A stretch of 64,000 nucleotides of DNA from Qipengyuania sp. YIM B01966 (GTDB lineage: Bacteria > Pseudomonadota > Alphaproteobacteria > Sphingomonadales > Sphingomonadaceae): positions 18,039-82,038 of the forward strand of contig NZ_JADMNM010000010.1 of assembly GCF_016461955.1 (NCBI RefSeq), read 5' to 3'. Below are positions 49,840 through 63,607 of this stretch, one piece after another; the first letter of the stretch is position 1; each line of letters starts with the position of its first letter. Under the pieces are notes generated by a model. The model had not been told where the DNA came from, did no database searches, and worked only from the letters and a program-made list of their open reading frames with translations. The position numbers were made by a program, and so were the translations under genes.

Positions 49840-51450
49840 CTACATGACGGTCAAGCCGGCGGCCGGGCTCCTCTCCCCCCCCCGATCCCCCGTCGCCGGC
49901 CCCTTATCCTGCACCCCGGCGATCAGCGCGCGCAGCTCGGTCTTGAGCAGCTTTCCGATATGGCTGCGCGGCATTGCCTCGATCGCGTGGAGCGCCGACA
50001 GGCGCTGCGTCTTGCCCAATCGTGCATTGACCGCGCCGCGCACCGCCTCGACATCGGCGGCGGGGTCGGCCAGCACGACGAAGCCGACCGGGGTTTCACC
50101 CCATTGCTCGCTTTCGACCCCGATCACCGCGGCTTCGGCCACTTGCGGTTCCTTTTCCAGTTCGGCCTCGAGGTCGGCCGGATAGATGTTGAACCCGCCC
50201 GAAATGATCATGTCCTTCGCCCGGCCGACCAGCTCGACGAAGCCGTCTTCATCGACCCGGCCGATATCGCCCATCCGCTGCCAGATCTCACCCGTCGCCG
50301 GGTCGGTCCAGTATCCCTCGCGCGTCTTGTCGGGCTGGTTCTTGTAGCCGCTCATCATCGTGCCACTGCGCCCGACGAGATGCCCGGCCGTACCCGGCGG
50401 TACCTCGCGATCCTCGTCGTCCAGCACCTTGAGATAGCTGCCCGGCGCCGGGCGGCCGACCGTGTGCAGCTTGTCCGGGAATTCGTGGGCAGCCAGCGTG
50501 CAGACCACCCCGCCTTCGGTCATCGAATAGGCTTCGACCAGCCCGCCCGGCATCCGCCGCAACACCTCGGCCTTGAGCGCGGCGGAAAAGGGCGCTGAGG
50601 TGCAATATTTGAGCCGCATCGCCGACAGGTCGGTGGCGTCGAGCGCGTCTGAGCCGAGCAGTCGCTGATATTGCACCGGCACGAGCATGGTCAGCGTCGT
50701 GCGGTCCCGCTCGGCATGGGCCAGCCAGCGCGCGGCGTCGAACTTGCCCATGATCCGTACGAACCCGCCCGCCAGCAGCGGCGAGAGGAAGGCGAGCATG
50801 GTGGTGTTCGAATAGAGCGGGGTGGAGGCGAGCGCCCGCACCGGTCCGCCCGATGCGGCTAGCGCCGCGGCGGTCGTGGCGAATTGCCGCCAGCGCATCA
50901 GATGCGAATGGACGATGCCCTTGGGCGTGCCGGTGGTGCCGGACGAATAGATGATGTTGAACGGATCGGTGGGGGCCGGATCATAGGGCGCCGCGACCGT
51001 GCCGACGGGCGCCATCCAGGCGTCCAGTTCCTCGTCGAGCACGATATGGGTCATGTCGGGCATGAAATCATCGCCCAGCTCGGTAAGCTTGGCGCGGTCG
51101 ATGAACAGGTGCCGCGCGCCGCTATCGGCGGCCATGCCGGCCAGTTGCGCCGGGCTGGCGCTGGTGGTCAGCGGTGCGGCCACCCCGCCCGCGCGCACCG
51201 CGGCGAGGAACATCAGCGCATAGGCCACGCTGCTCGTGCCGAGGATCGCCACCGATTGCCCGCGCTCCAGCCCGCCGGCCTGCAGCCGCGCGGCGATCCG
51301 TTCAACCCGATCGCCCACCTCGCCCCAGCTGAGGGTGCCGGCATCGTCCGCCAGCGCCGGCGCAGTGGGCTGCGTTGCGGCCCAGTGGGCGATGATGTGC
51401 GAAAACGAGCCGTATTCGGCGGCTAGAAGCGGTGCGGGGCTGTCGGTCAT
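49840..51450 (-). CDS. AMP-dependent acyl-CoA synthetase family
   Basis: 536 residues from ATG 51450 ([16 protein letters not shown]). Adenylate-forming motifs: [18 protein letters not shown] (P-loop), [28 protein letters not shown] and the C-terminal catalytic Lys in [13 protein letters not shown]. It activates a carboxylic acid as acyl-AMP then acyl-CoA; chain length cannot be told. The C-terminus has an extra tail ([20 protein letters not shown]). No beta-oxidation genes are adjacent. Confidence 0.9.
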   Translation of the reverse strand: MTDSPAPLLAAEYGSFSHIIAHWAATQPTAPALADDAGTLSWGEVGDRVERIAARLQAGGLERGQSVAILGTSSVAYALMFLAAVRAGGVAAPLTTSASPAQLAGMAADSGARHLFIDRAKLTELGDDFMPDMTHIVLDEELDAWMAPVGTVAAPYDPAPTDPFNIIYSSGTTGTPKGIVHSHLMRWRQFATTAAALAASGGPVRALASTPLYSNTTMLAFLSPLLAGGFVRIMGKFDAARWLAHAERDRTTLTMLVPVQYQRLLGSDALDATDLSAMRLKYCTSAPFSAALKAEVLRRMPGGLVEAYSMTEGGVVCTLAAHEFPDKLHTVGRPAPGSYLKVLDDEDREVPPGTAGHLVGRSGTMMSGYKNQPDKTREGYWTDPATGEIWQRMGDIGRVDEDGFVELVGRAKDMIISGGFNIYPADLEAELEKEPQVAEAAVIGVESEQWGETPVGFVVLADPAADVEAVRGAVNARLGKTQRLSALHAIEAMPRSHIGKLLKTELRALIAGVQDKGPATGDRGGERSPAAGLTVM

Positions 51451-51506
51451 GCCGCCCACCCTAACCACAGGCTGCGCGCCCGCAAGCCGGCGATGGGCCG
51501 CCGCGG

Positions 51507-52427
51507 CTATTCGTCCGCTGCGGCCTGGCGTGGGGCGAGCCCCAGCCGGGAAAGCCGCCAGCCGTCATCGTCACCCATCAGCGTTTCGAGCGGCGGAACT
51601 TCGGCGCTGTCAGGCCCGACCCCGTCCACCGCGGCGACGATGTAGCGCCCCGATTCGCGCAGCCGCACCTCCCCCTCGGGCCAGCGCGCGCTGAGCCGCG
51701 CGTGCAGCCGCTGCGCATCCGCGGCGATATCCGCCCTGTCGAGCGCGCGCGGAGCCCCGTCGAGCAACTCAGCCGAAGCGATGCGGATATTGGTCAGCGC
51801 GTCCTTCATCACCGAGGCCGCGATGAACAAGGCTGCCGCACTGTCGGCCCACCAATATCCGAAATAGATCCCGGTGATGCCGAGAATGCCGGCAAGGCCG
51901 GTCTGCCAGTCGGCCTTCTGCATCAGCGCGTCGGTATGCAGCACCTTGTCATGCAGGCGCTTGGCGACCGGCTCCTTCATCCGTCCGATTATGACCGGCG
52001 GAACGACGGAATAGACCAGCGCGGCGATCATCGGCCAGCCGGACCACAGTTGATACCCGAACATCTCCACCGGGGCGAGCGTCGGGTGTTCCTGCGCCAG
52101 CAGCGTGGTGGCGCTTTCATAGATCAGGAACGCCCCCACCAGCCCCAGCGCCACCGCCGAGACCAGGAAGGCGAGGGAGTTGACGCGGTAGAAGCCGAAG
52201 GGAAACTTGGCCGTCGGCTCGCGGTTCTCGAACCGCGCGGCGAGCAGAAATGTAAGCGCCGGCACCAGGCTCAGCACATCTTCGATCAGCGCGGACTGCA
52301 TCGCCTTGCTGCCGCCCATGGTCAGCCACATCGCGGCGATGACGGTGCTCATCCACACCAGCGTCCACCATTCGAGGCGGATCGCGTGGCGGAAATCCTT
52401 TGCGATCTCGGGTGGCTGTCGGCTCAC
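51507..52427 (-). CDS. Cation diffusion facilitator family transporter
   Basis: 306 residues, six predicted helices in the first 215 residues. CDF features: the TM2 region SALIEDVLSLVPALTFLLAA, the TM5 motif HTDALMQKADW (HxxxD), and a C-terminal cytosolic domain. CDF proteins export Zn, Co, Fe or Mn by proton antiport. The TM2 metal-site sequence differs from the usual H/N-S-x-x-D, so metal choice is uncertain. The start is GTG inside the stop codon of the upstream lipoprotein gene (GTGA), so the two are translationally coupled. Confidence 0.87.
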   Translation of the reverse strand: MSRQPPEIAKDFRHAIRLEWWTLVWMSTVIAAMWLTMGGSKAMQSALIEDVLSLVPALTFLLAARFENREPTAKFPFGFYRVNSLAFLVSAVALGLVGAFLIYESATTLLAQEHPTLAPVEMFGYQLWSGWPMIAALVYSVVPPVIIGRMKEPVAKRLHDKVLHTDALMQKADWQTGLAGILGITGIYFGYWWADSAAALFIAASVMKDALTNIRIASAELLDGAPRALDRADIAADAQRLHARLSARWPEGEVRLRESGRYIVAAVDGVGPDSAEVPPLETLMGDDDGWRLSRLGLAPRQAAADE

Positions 52428-52861
52428 TGCGCGCCACCGGCGCGTTCGAGCCGCATGATCCAGCCATTCTCTCCGTTGCGAAAGGCAAAGCGCGGGGCCG
52501 TCTCGGTAGCCCCTGCCTTGCGCCCCCAGCCCGGGGGGTCGCCGAAATGGACTCGCGTCGCCCAGGGCGAGGCGTCGGAAAAATGGCCATAGACGAGGTC
52601 GAGTTCGCCCAGTTCGAGCGCTTCGAGCAGTTCCTCGGTGTGGTCCTCGCGCCGCTCGACCCGGGCGCCGAGCGCGCGGGCGACCGAAGCTACCGCCGCA
52701 TCGGCGCGCGCATCGGGCGGGGCGCCCGCAATGACACCCAGCCTCACGATACCGCTGTCGCGCACGCGCTCAGTCGTCTGGGCAGGATCGCGCGGCGGAT
52801 CGGCGCAGCCCGCCAGCGCGGTCAACAGCGCGGTTGCGGCGAAAGTCCGGATCATGCGCAT
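52424..52861 (-). CDS. Small lipoprotein resembling one lobe of a solute-binding protein
   Basis: 145 residues with lipobox TALAGC (Cys19). The following RVRDSGIVRLGVIAGAPPDA and ELLEALELGELDLVYGHFSD resemble the first lobe of family 3 periplasmic binding proteins (ERVRxSGxLRVGV...GELDLV). The protein ends before a second lobe, so it cannot form the usual two-lobe clamp alone. It is coupled to the CDF transporter gene by a four-base overlap, suggesting a joint role in metal or solute handling at the envelope. Two adjacent in-frame starts (52861, 52855). Confidence 0.75.
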   Translation of the reverse strand: MRMIRTFAATALLTALAGCADPPRDPAQTTERVRDSGIVRLGVIAGAPPDARADAAVASVARALGARVERREDHTEELLEALELGELDLVYGHFSDASPWATRVHFGDPPGWGRKAGATETAPRFAFRNGENGWIMRLERAGGAQ

Positions 52862-52896
52862 TGCCCACCACCCTCACATACCGGGCCGAGCCCAAC

Positions 52897-56920
<4,024 letters not shown>

Positions 56921-56953
56921 CGTGACGGGAGTGGTTCGCGCGCGCATCATCAC

Positions 56954-57042
56954 TTCGTCATTGCGGGCGTAGCGAAGCAATCTAGGCACTTGGCCCTGCC
57001 GCCCTGGATTGCCGCGGCGCCTGCGGCGCCTCGCAATGACGA
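56954..57042. repeat. REP-like inverted element, copy 1 of a tandem pair
   Basis: TTCGTCATTGCGGGCGTAGC at the left, GCAATGACGA at the right, with GGATTGCCGCGGCGCCTGCG between. It follows gyrB by about 33 bases. Same family as 905-1002. Together with copy 2 it fills most of the 325-base gap 56921-57245. Confidence 0.8.
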
Positions 57043-57055
57043 CCTACGTATCCCT

Positions 57056-57119
57056 CGTCATTGCGAGCGGAGCGAAGCAATCCACGGACGCACAGCCCCG
57101 CAGCGCGGGGCAATGACGA
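57056..57119. repeat. REP-like inverted element, copy 2 of a tandem pair
   Basis: CGTCATTGCGAGCGGAGCGA begins the element and CAATGACGA ends it, with GCAATCC inside. It is 13 bases from copy 1. The core CGTCATTGCGAGCG is the form of this repeat commonly seen in sphingomonad genomes. Confidence 0.8.
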
Positions 57120-57245
57120 AAGGCGGCAACACGCCCTGTCCTACGCCGGCCCGCTCTGGCACAAAGGTCGCGCGATCAGGCGGCGCGGCCGGTGCCCCTG
57201 TCGCCGCCCGCCATGTCACCCGCCGTCAAAGCCGGAAAAAGCCTT

Positions 57246-59015
57246 ATGCGCCAGACCTTTGCGAAATCCAACCAAAGGCGACACGGTGTCGCCTTTGTCA
57301 CCCTGCTGCCTGCCGCGCTGCTGGCCGGCTGCGCGACGATACCGGCCGCGGCGCCGGAACCGGTGGAGATTCGCATTGTCGGGCTCAATGATTTTCACGG
57401 CAATCTTGAACCGATCCGCCGCCCGGTGATGATCCGCCAGGCCGAGGGCAGCGACCGGCCGGTGCCGACCGGCGGGGTCGCCTGGCTGGCCAGCGCAGTG
57501 CAGGCGATCCGCGCCAGGAGCGAACATTCGCTGGCGATTGCGGCCGGCGATCTGATCGGGGCCAGTCCGCTGGCCTCTTCGCTGTTCCTCGACGAACCGG
57601 CGATCGGGGCGATGAACCGGCTGGGGCTCGATTTCAACGCGGTCGGCAATCACGAATTCGATCGTGGCTGGCAGGAATTGCGCCGCATCCAGCAGGGCGG
57701 CTGCGAAAAGCTGACCCTGCGCGAGCCCTGCGCGGTCGAGAACCCCTATCCCGGCGCGCGCTTCCCGTTCCTTGCCGCCAATGTCCGCACACCCGATGGC
57801 GGCACGCTGTTCGCACCCTATGCGATCCGCCGGTTCGGCACCGGCGCGCGCGAGGTGGCGGTCGGCGTGATCGGGCTGACGCTGAAGGACACGCCGACGC
57901 TGGTCACGCCGAGCGGGGTCGCCGGGCTGACCTTTGCCGACGAGGCCGAGACGATCAACGCGCTGGTTCCCCGGCTCGAAGCCGAGGGGGCGGATGCGAT
58001 CGTGGTCGCGATCCATCAGGGGATGCGCACCGAGGTCGGCTACAATGACAAGAGCTGCGGCGGCGTTTCGGGCCCGCTGCTCGGCATCCTTGCCCGGCTC
58101 GATCCGCGGGTCGATCTGGTCATTTCGGGTCACACCCATGCGACCTATGTCTGTGATTACGGCACGATTGATCCGGCGCGCCCGTTCCTTGTTACCAGTG
58201 CCGGCTATGGCGGCTCGTTCCTGACCGACATCGTCCTCAGCGTCGATCCGGTGCGCGGGGTGGTGGCGAAGCGGGCGGACAATATCGTGGTGCAGAGCGA
58301 AGGGCGCGATGCGCGCGGCAATCCGCTGCCGCTCGACCCGGCGCTGAATACGCTGGCCCCGCATCCCGAAATCGCCGCCTATGTCGGGCGCTATGTCGAA
58401 GCGGCGCGGGCCGCGTCCGAACGGCCGGTCGGGCGGATTACCGGGGATGGACGCAAGGGCGGGCCGGCGACCGAGGAAACCCCGCTCGGCAATATGATCG
58501 CCGACGCGCAGCTGGCCGCCACGCGCGGTGCGGGCGCGCAGATTGCGCTGATGAACAATTCGGGCATCCGCGCCGCACTGACCCCGCGTGAAGGTGGTGT
58601 GATCACTTATGGCGACATCTACGCCGTCCAGCCCTTCGGTAACACGCTCGTCACCAAGAGCTTTACCGGCGCGCAATTGCTGGCGCTGCTCGAACAACAG
58701 TTCGATGATGACGGCTTCGTGCAGACCTTTTCGCCCTCCGCCGGCTTCACCTACGCCTTCGACATGGGCCGGCCGGCGGGTGCGCGCGTGGTCCGCGCGG
58801 CGCTCGATGGCCAGCCGATCGACCCTGCGGCCAGCTACCGGGTGACGATGAACTCGTTCCTCGCCGCCGGTGGCGACAGCTTCACGCTTTTCAACGAGGG
58901 ACGCGATGCGGTGACCGGGGCGGTCGATCTCGACGCGCTGGAGGCCTGGCTCGCCGCCCATCCGGCGCTGGCGTTACCGGCTACGGGGCGGATCGCCGAT
59001 CTCACCCGCGAATAG
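57246..59015 (+). CDS. 5'-nucleotidase / metallophosphatase lipoprotein
   Basis: 589 residues. UshA-type two-domain enzyme that hydrolyses nucleotides or UDP-sugars in the periplasm. Metal-binding motifs: LNDFHGNLEPI (Asp, His), AAGDLIGASP, AVGNHEFDRGW (Asn, His) and ISGHTHATYVC (His, His). The C-terminal substrate domain shows LMNNSGIRAAL and YGDIYAVQPFGNTLV. ATG 57246 gives a basic n-region and lipobox ALLAGC (Cys29). The palindrome 57274-57296 lies inside the signal-peptide codons. Surface or periplasmic lipoprotein. Confidence 0.92.
   Translation: MRQTFAKSNQRRHGVAFVTLLPAALLAGCATIPAAAPEPVEIRIVGLNDFHGNLEPIRRPVMIRQAEGSDRPVPTGGVAWLASAVQAIRARSEHSLAIAAGDLIGASPLASSLFLDEPAIGAMNRLGLDFNAVGNHEFDRGWQELRRIQQGGCEKLTLREPCAVENPYPGARFPFLAANVRTPDGGTLFAPYAIRRFGTGAREVAVGVIGLTLKDTPTLVTPSGVAGLTFADEAETINALVPRLEAEGADAIVVAIHQGMRTEVGYNDKSCGGVSGPLLGILARLDPRVDLVISGHTHATYVCDYGTIDPARPFLVTSAGYGGSFLTDIVLSVDPVRGVVAKRADNIVVQSEGRDARGNPLPLDPALNTLAPHPEIAAYVGRYVEAARAASERPVGRITGDGRKGGPATEETPLGNMIADAQLAATRGAGAQIALMNNSGIRAALTPREGGVITYGDIYAVQPFGNTLVTKSFTGAQLLALLEQQFDDDGFVQTFSPSAGFTYAFDMGRPAGARVVRAALDGQPIDPAASYRVTMNSFLAAGGDSFTLFNEGRDAVTGAVDLDALEAWLAAHPALALPATGRIADLTRE
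57274..57296. repeat. Perfect palindrome inside a signal-peptide coding region
   Basis: AAAGGCGACAC-G-GTGTCGCCTTT: 11 perfectly paired bases around one. It encodes part of RRHGVAFV in the nucleotidase leader. It shares TGTCGCCTTTGTCACC with the palindrome at 1092-1125, and both lie about 110-120 bases after a GGTGCCCCTGTCGCC motif and a REP element. Confidence 0.75.
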
Positions 59016-59016
59016 C

Positions 59017-59048
59017 AAAACGGGCGACCGGATCGCTCCGGCCGCCCG
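59017..59048 (-). terminator. Intrinsic terminator for the minus-strand lipoprotein gene
   Basis: On the minus strand CGGGCG-G-CCGG pairs with CCGG-T-CGCCCG (ten pairs with one mismatch, six-base loop), followed at once by TTTTGCT. It lies 37 bases after the stop codon at 59085, and just after the convergent nucleotidase stop. Confidence 0.85.
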
Positions 59049-59084
59049 CCTGCTCGCGGAGGCGCTGCCGCCCCCTTGGGGAAA

Positions 59085-59528
59085 TCAGTTTGCCGTGCGG
59101 CGCCAGGTCTGTTCGGCGGTCATCGTGCCGGTGGTCGGCGCATCGGCGCTGGCCAGCTTGTAGAGCGCGCCATTGGCGATGGCGAAGACGTGGGTGGTGC
59201 CGCCGTCGCGGATCAGGATGCGGCTGTTGTCCGAATACCAGTTGAAGGTCCCGTTGGAGGTCTTGCCGTCCCGCACCAAGGTGTAGGTATCGTCGGTGTT
59301 GAGGGTCAGCGAATTGGCGCCATTGGTATAGGTGCCGGCATATTGCACGCTGGTGCGGGCATTGGCCGCCACGGCCGGGAAATCGGTCGCCGCAGTGGTC
59401 GGGGTGCCGGCCGTGGTGGCCGTCGCCGTCGTGTCGTCAGGGGTGGTGACGGTCTCTTCCTTCTTGCCGCAGGCCGCCATACCAAGGGCCAGCGGGGCAA
59501 GGGCGACAAGGGCGAATTGAGTGCGCAT
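59085..59528 (-). CDS. Small lipoprotein, unknown function
   Basis: 147 residues from ATG 59528, which has GGAG eight bases upstream. Signal region FALVALAPLALGMAACGKKE with a lipobox-like MAAC. A Thr/Ala-rich stretch (TTPDDTTATATTAGTPTTAA) precedes a small beta domain with YAGTYTNGANSLTLNTDDTY and TFNWYSDNSRILIRDGG. That domain loosely resembles NlpE-like repeats but lacks the CxxC. No assignment. Clear terminator follows. Confidence 0.75.
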   Translation of the reverse strand: MRTQFALVALAPLALGMAACGKKEETVTTPDDTTATATTAGTPTTAATDFPAVAANARTSVQYAGTYTNGANSLTLNTDDTYTLVRDGKTSNGTFNWYSDNSRILIRDGGTTHVFAIANGALYKLASADAPTTGTMTAEQTWRRTAN

Positions 59529-59628
59529 GAAGGGGACTCCTCGTTGGTTGAACTCGCTGCCCGAACGGTCGAACGCGTTGTTCGTTTCGCCCGATGAGGT
59601 GCGCAATGGCAATTTTGTTTCTGGCGGA

Positions 59629-60240
59629 TTAATGAAGGTCCGCTGCCAATCGCCGGCTCTGCGCGGCAAGCCGCTCAAAACGCGGACAATCGGGCCGGTG
59701 AGCGCGATAGAAGGCAGCAATCTGCGCCAGGTCGGCGGCGTAGTCGTCGCTCGGCCAGATCGGCTCGCCAATTCCCCCGCGCCGGTTGGCCTGATCGACC
59801 CAGGCGGGCACGATCGGCACGCCGGCGGCCTTGGCTATATGCCAGAAGCCGCTGCGCCAGATGCCGTCACCGCTGCGCGAGCCTTCGGGCGCGATCACCA
59901 GCGCCAGTTCGTCCGCCTCGGCAAAGGCGGCGGCAACCTGTTCGACATAGCGCCCGCCGCGCCGGCTGCGATCGACCGGAATGCCGCCCATATCGTGCAT
60001 GAACCGCGTCATCGGCCAGCGGAACAGCGTGTTCTTGCCCATGAAGGCCGGTTTCAACCCCAGCGCCCTGACCCCGCCAAGCACGAAGATGAAATCCCAG
60101 TTCGAGGTATGCGGCGCGCCAGTGATGATGCATTTCGTCACCCCCGGCGGCACGCCGGTAAAGCGGTAACCGCGCCAATCATACAGCGCGATCAGGATCC
60201 GATGGACGGCCCGCGAGAGGAAAGCCGGGCGGCGGCTCAC
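59629..60240 (-). CDS. Lysophospholipid acyltransferase family protein
   Basis: 203 residues with a GTG start (60240) that overlaps the mccB stop codon as GTGA; upstream in-frame codons run through mccB in another frame. The acyltransferase boxes are APHTSNWDF (HX4D) and [11 protein letters not shown], with the glycerol-phosphate-binding [13 protein letters not shown]. These enzymes acylate lysophospholipids or related lipids. It ends the ivd-HIRAN-mccB operon by position; a link to leucine catabolism is not obvious. Confidence 0.85.
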   Translation of the reverse strand: MSRRPAFLSRAVHRILIALYDWRGYRFTGVPPGVTKCIITGAPHTSNWDFIFVLGGVRALGLKPAFMGKNTLFRWPMTRFMHDMGGIPVDRSRRGGRYVEQVAAAFAEADELALVIAPEGSRSGDGIWRSGFWHIAKAAGVPIVPAWVDQANRRGGIGEPIWPSDDYAADLAQIAAFYRAHRPDCPRFERLAAQSRRLAADLH

Positions 60241-61844
60241 ATCCGGAACACGCCGAAGGCCGGGCGTTCCGGGATCGGCGCCTCCAGCGTGGCGGCCAGC
60301 GCCAGGCCGAGCACGTCGCGGGTCTGCACCGGATCGATAACCCCATCGTCCCACATCCGCGCGGTGGCGTAATAGGGGTTGCCCTCATCCTCGTATTTCT
60401 GCCGGATCGGCGCCTTGAACGCCTCGGCCTCTTCGGGGGTCCAGTTTGCCGCGTCGTGGTGGACCGTCGCCAGCACCGAAGCCGCCTGTTCGCCGCCCAT
60501 CACCGAGATGCGCGCATTGGGCCAGCTGAACAGGAAGCGCGGCGAATAGGCGCGGCCGGCCATGCCGTAATTGCCCGCGCCGAAGCTGCCGCCGATCAGC
60601 ACGGTGATTTTGGGTACGGTGGCGGTGGCGACCGCGGTGACAAGCTTGGCGCCGTGCTTGGCGATGCCTTCAGCTTCGTATTTCCCGCCGACCATGAAGC
60701 CGGATATGTTCTGCAGGAACAGCAGCGGTACACGGCGCTGGCAGGCAAGCTGGATGAAATGCGCCCCCTTCTGAGCGCTTTCGGAAAACAGCACGCCATT
60801 ATTGGCGAGGATCGCGACCGGCATCCCCCAGATATGGGCAAAGCCGCAGACCAGCGTGCTGCCGAAATGCTGCTTGAATTCGTGGAACGCGCTGCCGTCA
60901 ACCAGCCGCGCGATCACCTCATGCACGTCATAAGGCGCGCGGACATCATCGGGGATCAGCGCATAAAGATCGTCGGCGTCGAATTTGGGCGGTCTCGGCT
61001 CGCGCAGCTCGACCGCGCGGGCGGCTTGCGGGTTTTCGCCCAGGTGGCTGACGATATCGCGCACGATGGTCAGCGCGTGTTCGTCATTCTCGGCCAGATG
61101 ATCGACCACGCCCGATTTCCGCGCATGGAGGTCGCCGCCGCCCAGATCCTCGGCGCTGATTTCCTCGCCCGTCGCGGCTTTCACCAGCGGCGGGCCGGCG
61201 AGGAAGATGGTGCCCTGTTCGCGCACGATCACCGTCTCGTCGCTCATCGCCGGCACATAGGCGCCACCCGCGGTACAGCTGCCCATCACGCAGGCGATCT
61301 GCGGGATGCCGAGCGCACTCATATTCGCCTGATTGAAGAAGATGCGACCGAAATGATCGCGGTCCGGGAAGACCTCGGCCTGATAGGGCAGATTCGCCCC
61401 GCCGCTGTCGACCAGATAGATGCAGGGCAGCCGGTTTTCCTGCGCGACTTCCTGCGCCCGCAAATGCTTCTTCACGGTCATCGGGTAGTACGATCCGCCC
61501 TTCACCGTCGGATCGTTGGCGACGATCATCACCTGCCGCCCGCTGACCCGCCCGATCCCGCAGATCATCGAGGCGCCTGAAACGTCGCCCTCGTACATTC
61601 CATTGGCGGCAAGCTGCCCGATCTCGAGGAACGGCGAGCCCGGATCGAGCAGCCGCTCGACCCGCTCGCGCGGGAGCAATTTGCCGCGCGACACATGTCG
61701 CTCGCGATGCTTCTCGGGCCCGCCCAGCGCCGCCTCGGCGACCCTGGAGCGCAGCTCGTCCGCCAGCCCCTTATTGTGCGCGAACCGCGCCTTCGCCTCG
61801 GCGCTGTCGCGGTCGAGTTTGGTGGTGAGTATGGGAGCGGTCAC
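60237..61844 (-). CDS. mccB: Methylcrotonoyl-CoA carboxylase, carboxyltransferase (beta) subunit
   Basis: 535 residues. It carboxylates 3-methylcrotonyl-CoA to 3-methylglutaconyl-CoA in leucine breakdown, together with a biotin-carboxylase alpha subunit. Family features: [72 protein letters not shown] and [19 protein letters not shown]. The length and the match to MccB rather than propionyl-CoA carboxylase fit its linkage with ivd. GTG start overlapping the HIRAN gene stop. The alpha subunit gene is not in the visible operon. Confidence 0.92.
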   Translation of the reverse strand: MTAPILTTKLDRDSAEAKARFAHNKGLADELRSRVAEAALGGPEKHRERHVSRGKLLPRERVERLLDPGSPFLEIGQLAANGMYEGDVSGASMICGIGRVSGRQVMIVANDPTVKGGSYYPMTVKKHLRAQEVAQENRLPCIYLVDSGGANLPYQAEVFPDRDHFGRIFFNQANMSALGIPQIACVMGSCTAGGAYVPAMSDETVIVREQGTIFLAGPPLVKAATGEEISAEDLGGGDLHARKSGVVDHLAENDEHALTIVRDIVSHLGENPQAARAVELREPRPPKFDADDLYALIPDDVRAPYDVHEVIARLVDGSAFHEFKQHFGSTLVCGFAHIWGMPVAILANNGVLFSESAQKGAHFIQLACQRRVPLLFLQNISGFMVGGKYEAEGIAKHGAKLVTAVATATVPKITVLIGGSFGAGNYGMAGRAYSPRFLFSWPNARISVMGGEQAASVLATVHHDAANWTPEEAEAFKAPIRQKYEDEGNPYYATARMWDDGVIDPVQTRDVLGLALAATLEAPIPERPAFGVFRM

Positions 61845-62332
61845 TTCAGTAGAGCTTTCAACAAGGATTGGAGAAACCCGCCCGATGATGCCGATTTTCG
61901 CTTTGTGGATTCAGATCGCGTCGACCGCGTTTCCCAGAGCGGAGCATGCTCGTAGAACTCTTGCTCACCTTTGAGGCGTTTTGGCTCTGGTTTGGCTCTG
62001 CCCTCCCAAACAATGCTCACAACGCAACCAAAGTTTGGGTAGTCGCGCATTCCGCCGGTCAGTTCATGGATAAAGGCGGTCGGCTTCAATCCCGAGTCCA
62101 GCAGCGGCGCAATGATCGCCGAGTCTTCTTTGCTCAGTGATCCGATCGCGCAACCTTCCTCGTTCACTGCAAGCACGCAATTCCGATCGTGCTCGTTGTC
62201 CGGCTCCCTAGCCAACTTAATGTGCTCGCCAGGCATTGCCCGTTGGAGAATTGCTTGCCGGTAAGTCCCGTCACGGTTTTTTTGGCTTTCTCCCACGAGG
62301 GGATAAATCTTCTTCCTGGGAAGATTGCTCAT
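61841..62332 (-). CDS. HIRAN-domain protein
   Basis: 163 residues. A HIRAN domain spans about 15-85: [58 protein letters not shown] domains bind DNA 3' ends in HLTF/Rad5-type repair helicases and also occur as stand-alone bacterial proteins. The rest is Lys/Ser-rich ([16 protein letters not shown]) and may be disordered. It overlaps ivd upstream (ATGA) and mccB downstream (GTGA) by four bases each. Its base composition is clearly less GC-rich and its codon use differs from both neighbours, which points to acquisition by transfer. Confidence 0.82.
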   Translation of the reverse strand: MSNLPRKKIYPLVGESQKNRDGTYRQAILQRAMPGEHIKLAREPDNEHDRNCVLAVNEEGCAIGSLSKEDSAIIAPLLDSGLKPTAFIHELTGGMRDYPNFGCVVSIVWEGRAKPEPKRLKGEQEFYEHAPLWETRSTRSESTKRKSASSGGFLQSLLKALLK

Positions 62333-63495
62333 CCCGCCGCTCCGATCAGTTCGCGCCCGATCAGCATCCGGCGGATTTCGTTGGTACCTGCGCCGATGTC
62401 GAGCAGCTTGGCGTCGCGCAGATAGCGTTCGACCGGCCAGTCCTTGGTATAGCCCGCGCCGCCCAGCGCCTGCACCGCTTCGCCCGCCACGCGGAAGGCG
62501 TTTTCACTCGCCAGCAGGATTGCGCCGGCAGCGTCGAACCGGGTGGTCTGGCCGGCGTCGCACGCCTTGGCGACGGCATAGGTATAGGCGCGGGCCGATT
62601 GCAGCGCGACATACATATCGGCCACCTTGGCCTGCATCAGCTGGAAGCTGCCGATCGGTTTGCCGAACTGCTTCCTCTCGCGCAGATAGGGGATGACGGT
62701 GTCGAGACAGGCCTGCATGATGCCGAGCTGAAGGCCGGCGAGCACCACGCGCTCGTAATCAAGCCCGCTCATCAGCACGCCGACGCCGCCGTGCAGCGGG
62801 CCCATCACGCGATCCTCGGGCACGAAGCAATCGTCGAACACCAGTTCGGCGGTCGGGCTGCCGCGCATCCCCATCTTGTCGATCTTCTGGCCGATGGAAA
62901 AACCCGCATCATCTTTTTCGATCAGAAACGCGGTAATGCCCCGGCTGCCACCTTCGGGCGCGGTCTTGGCATAGACCACCAGAACATCGGCTTCCGAAGC
63001 GTTGGTGATCCAGAACTTGGTGCCGTTGAGGCGGAAACCACCTTCAACCGCATCGGCCCGCAGCTTCATCGAGACGACGTCCGAGCCCGCACCCGCCTCG
63101 CTCATCGCCAGGCTGCCGACATGTTCGCCGCTGATCAGGCGGGGCAGATATTGCGCCTTCTGTTCGGGGTTCCCCCAGCGGCGGATCTGGTTGACGCACA
63201 GGTTCGAGTGCGCGCCATAGGAAAGGCCCACGCTGGCGCTGGCGCGGCTCACTTCCTCGACCGCGATGACGTGTTCGAGATAGCCGAGGCCCAGCCCGCC
63301 ATCCGCTTCCTCGACGGTAATGCCATGCAACCCCAGCGCGCCCATTGCCGGCCACAATTCGCGCGCAAACCAGTCCTCGCGATCGGCCCGTTCGGCCAGC
63401 GGGGCGACCTGTTCGTCGGCAAAGCGGGCCGCCGCCTCGCGGATCATCTGGGCGCTTTCGCCGAGTTGGAAATCAAAATCGGGGGTGGCGCGCAT
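62329..63495 (-). CDS. ivd: Isovaleryl-CoA dehydrogenase
   Basis: 388 residues. An acyl-CoA dehydrogenase that oxidises isovaleryl-CoA to 3-methylcrotonyl-CoA, the substrate of MccB. FAD-binding and substrate segments: AMSEAGAGSDVVSMKLRAD, FWITNASEADVLVVYAKT, and YTKDWPVERYLRDAKLLDIG, then GTNEIRRMLIGRELIG. The catalytic Glu is expected near GLDYERVVLAGLQ, which fits IVD-type placement. AGGAGA precedes ATG 63495. First gene of the leucine operon; divergent from the GAF gene. Confidence 0.94.
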   Translation of the reverse strand: MRATPDFDFQLGESAQMIREAAARFADEQVAPLAERADREDWFARELWPAMGALGLHGITVEEADGGLGLGYLEHVIAVEEVSRASASVGLSYGAHSNLCVNQIRRWGNPEQKAQYLPRLISGEHVGSLAMSEAGAGSDVVSMKLRADAVEGGFRLNGTKFWITNASEADVLVVYAKTAPEGGSRGITAFLIEKDDAGFSIGQKIDKMGMRGSPTAELVFDDCFVPEDRVMGPLHGGVGVLMSGLDYERVVLAGLQLGIMQACLDTVIPYLRERKQFGKPIGSFQLMQAKVADMYVALQSARAYTYAVAKACDAGQTTRFDAAGAILLASENAFRVAGEAVQALGGAGYTKDWPVERYLRDAKLLDIGAGTNEIRRMLIGRELIGAAG

Positions 63496-63607
63496 AGTCT
63501 CTCCTCGTGCGTTCCGGCGCATAGCGGCGCGGGGGGCGCGGCGCAAATATCGTGCGCGGCAGAGCAACACTTGGGAATCGCAGGCAGAAGCGGTATGGGC
63601 GCTGCCG

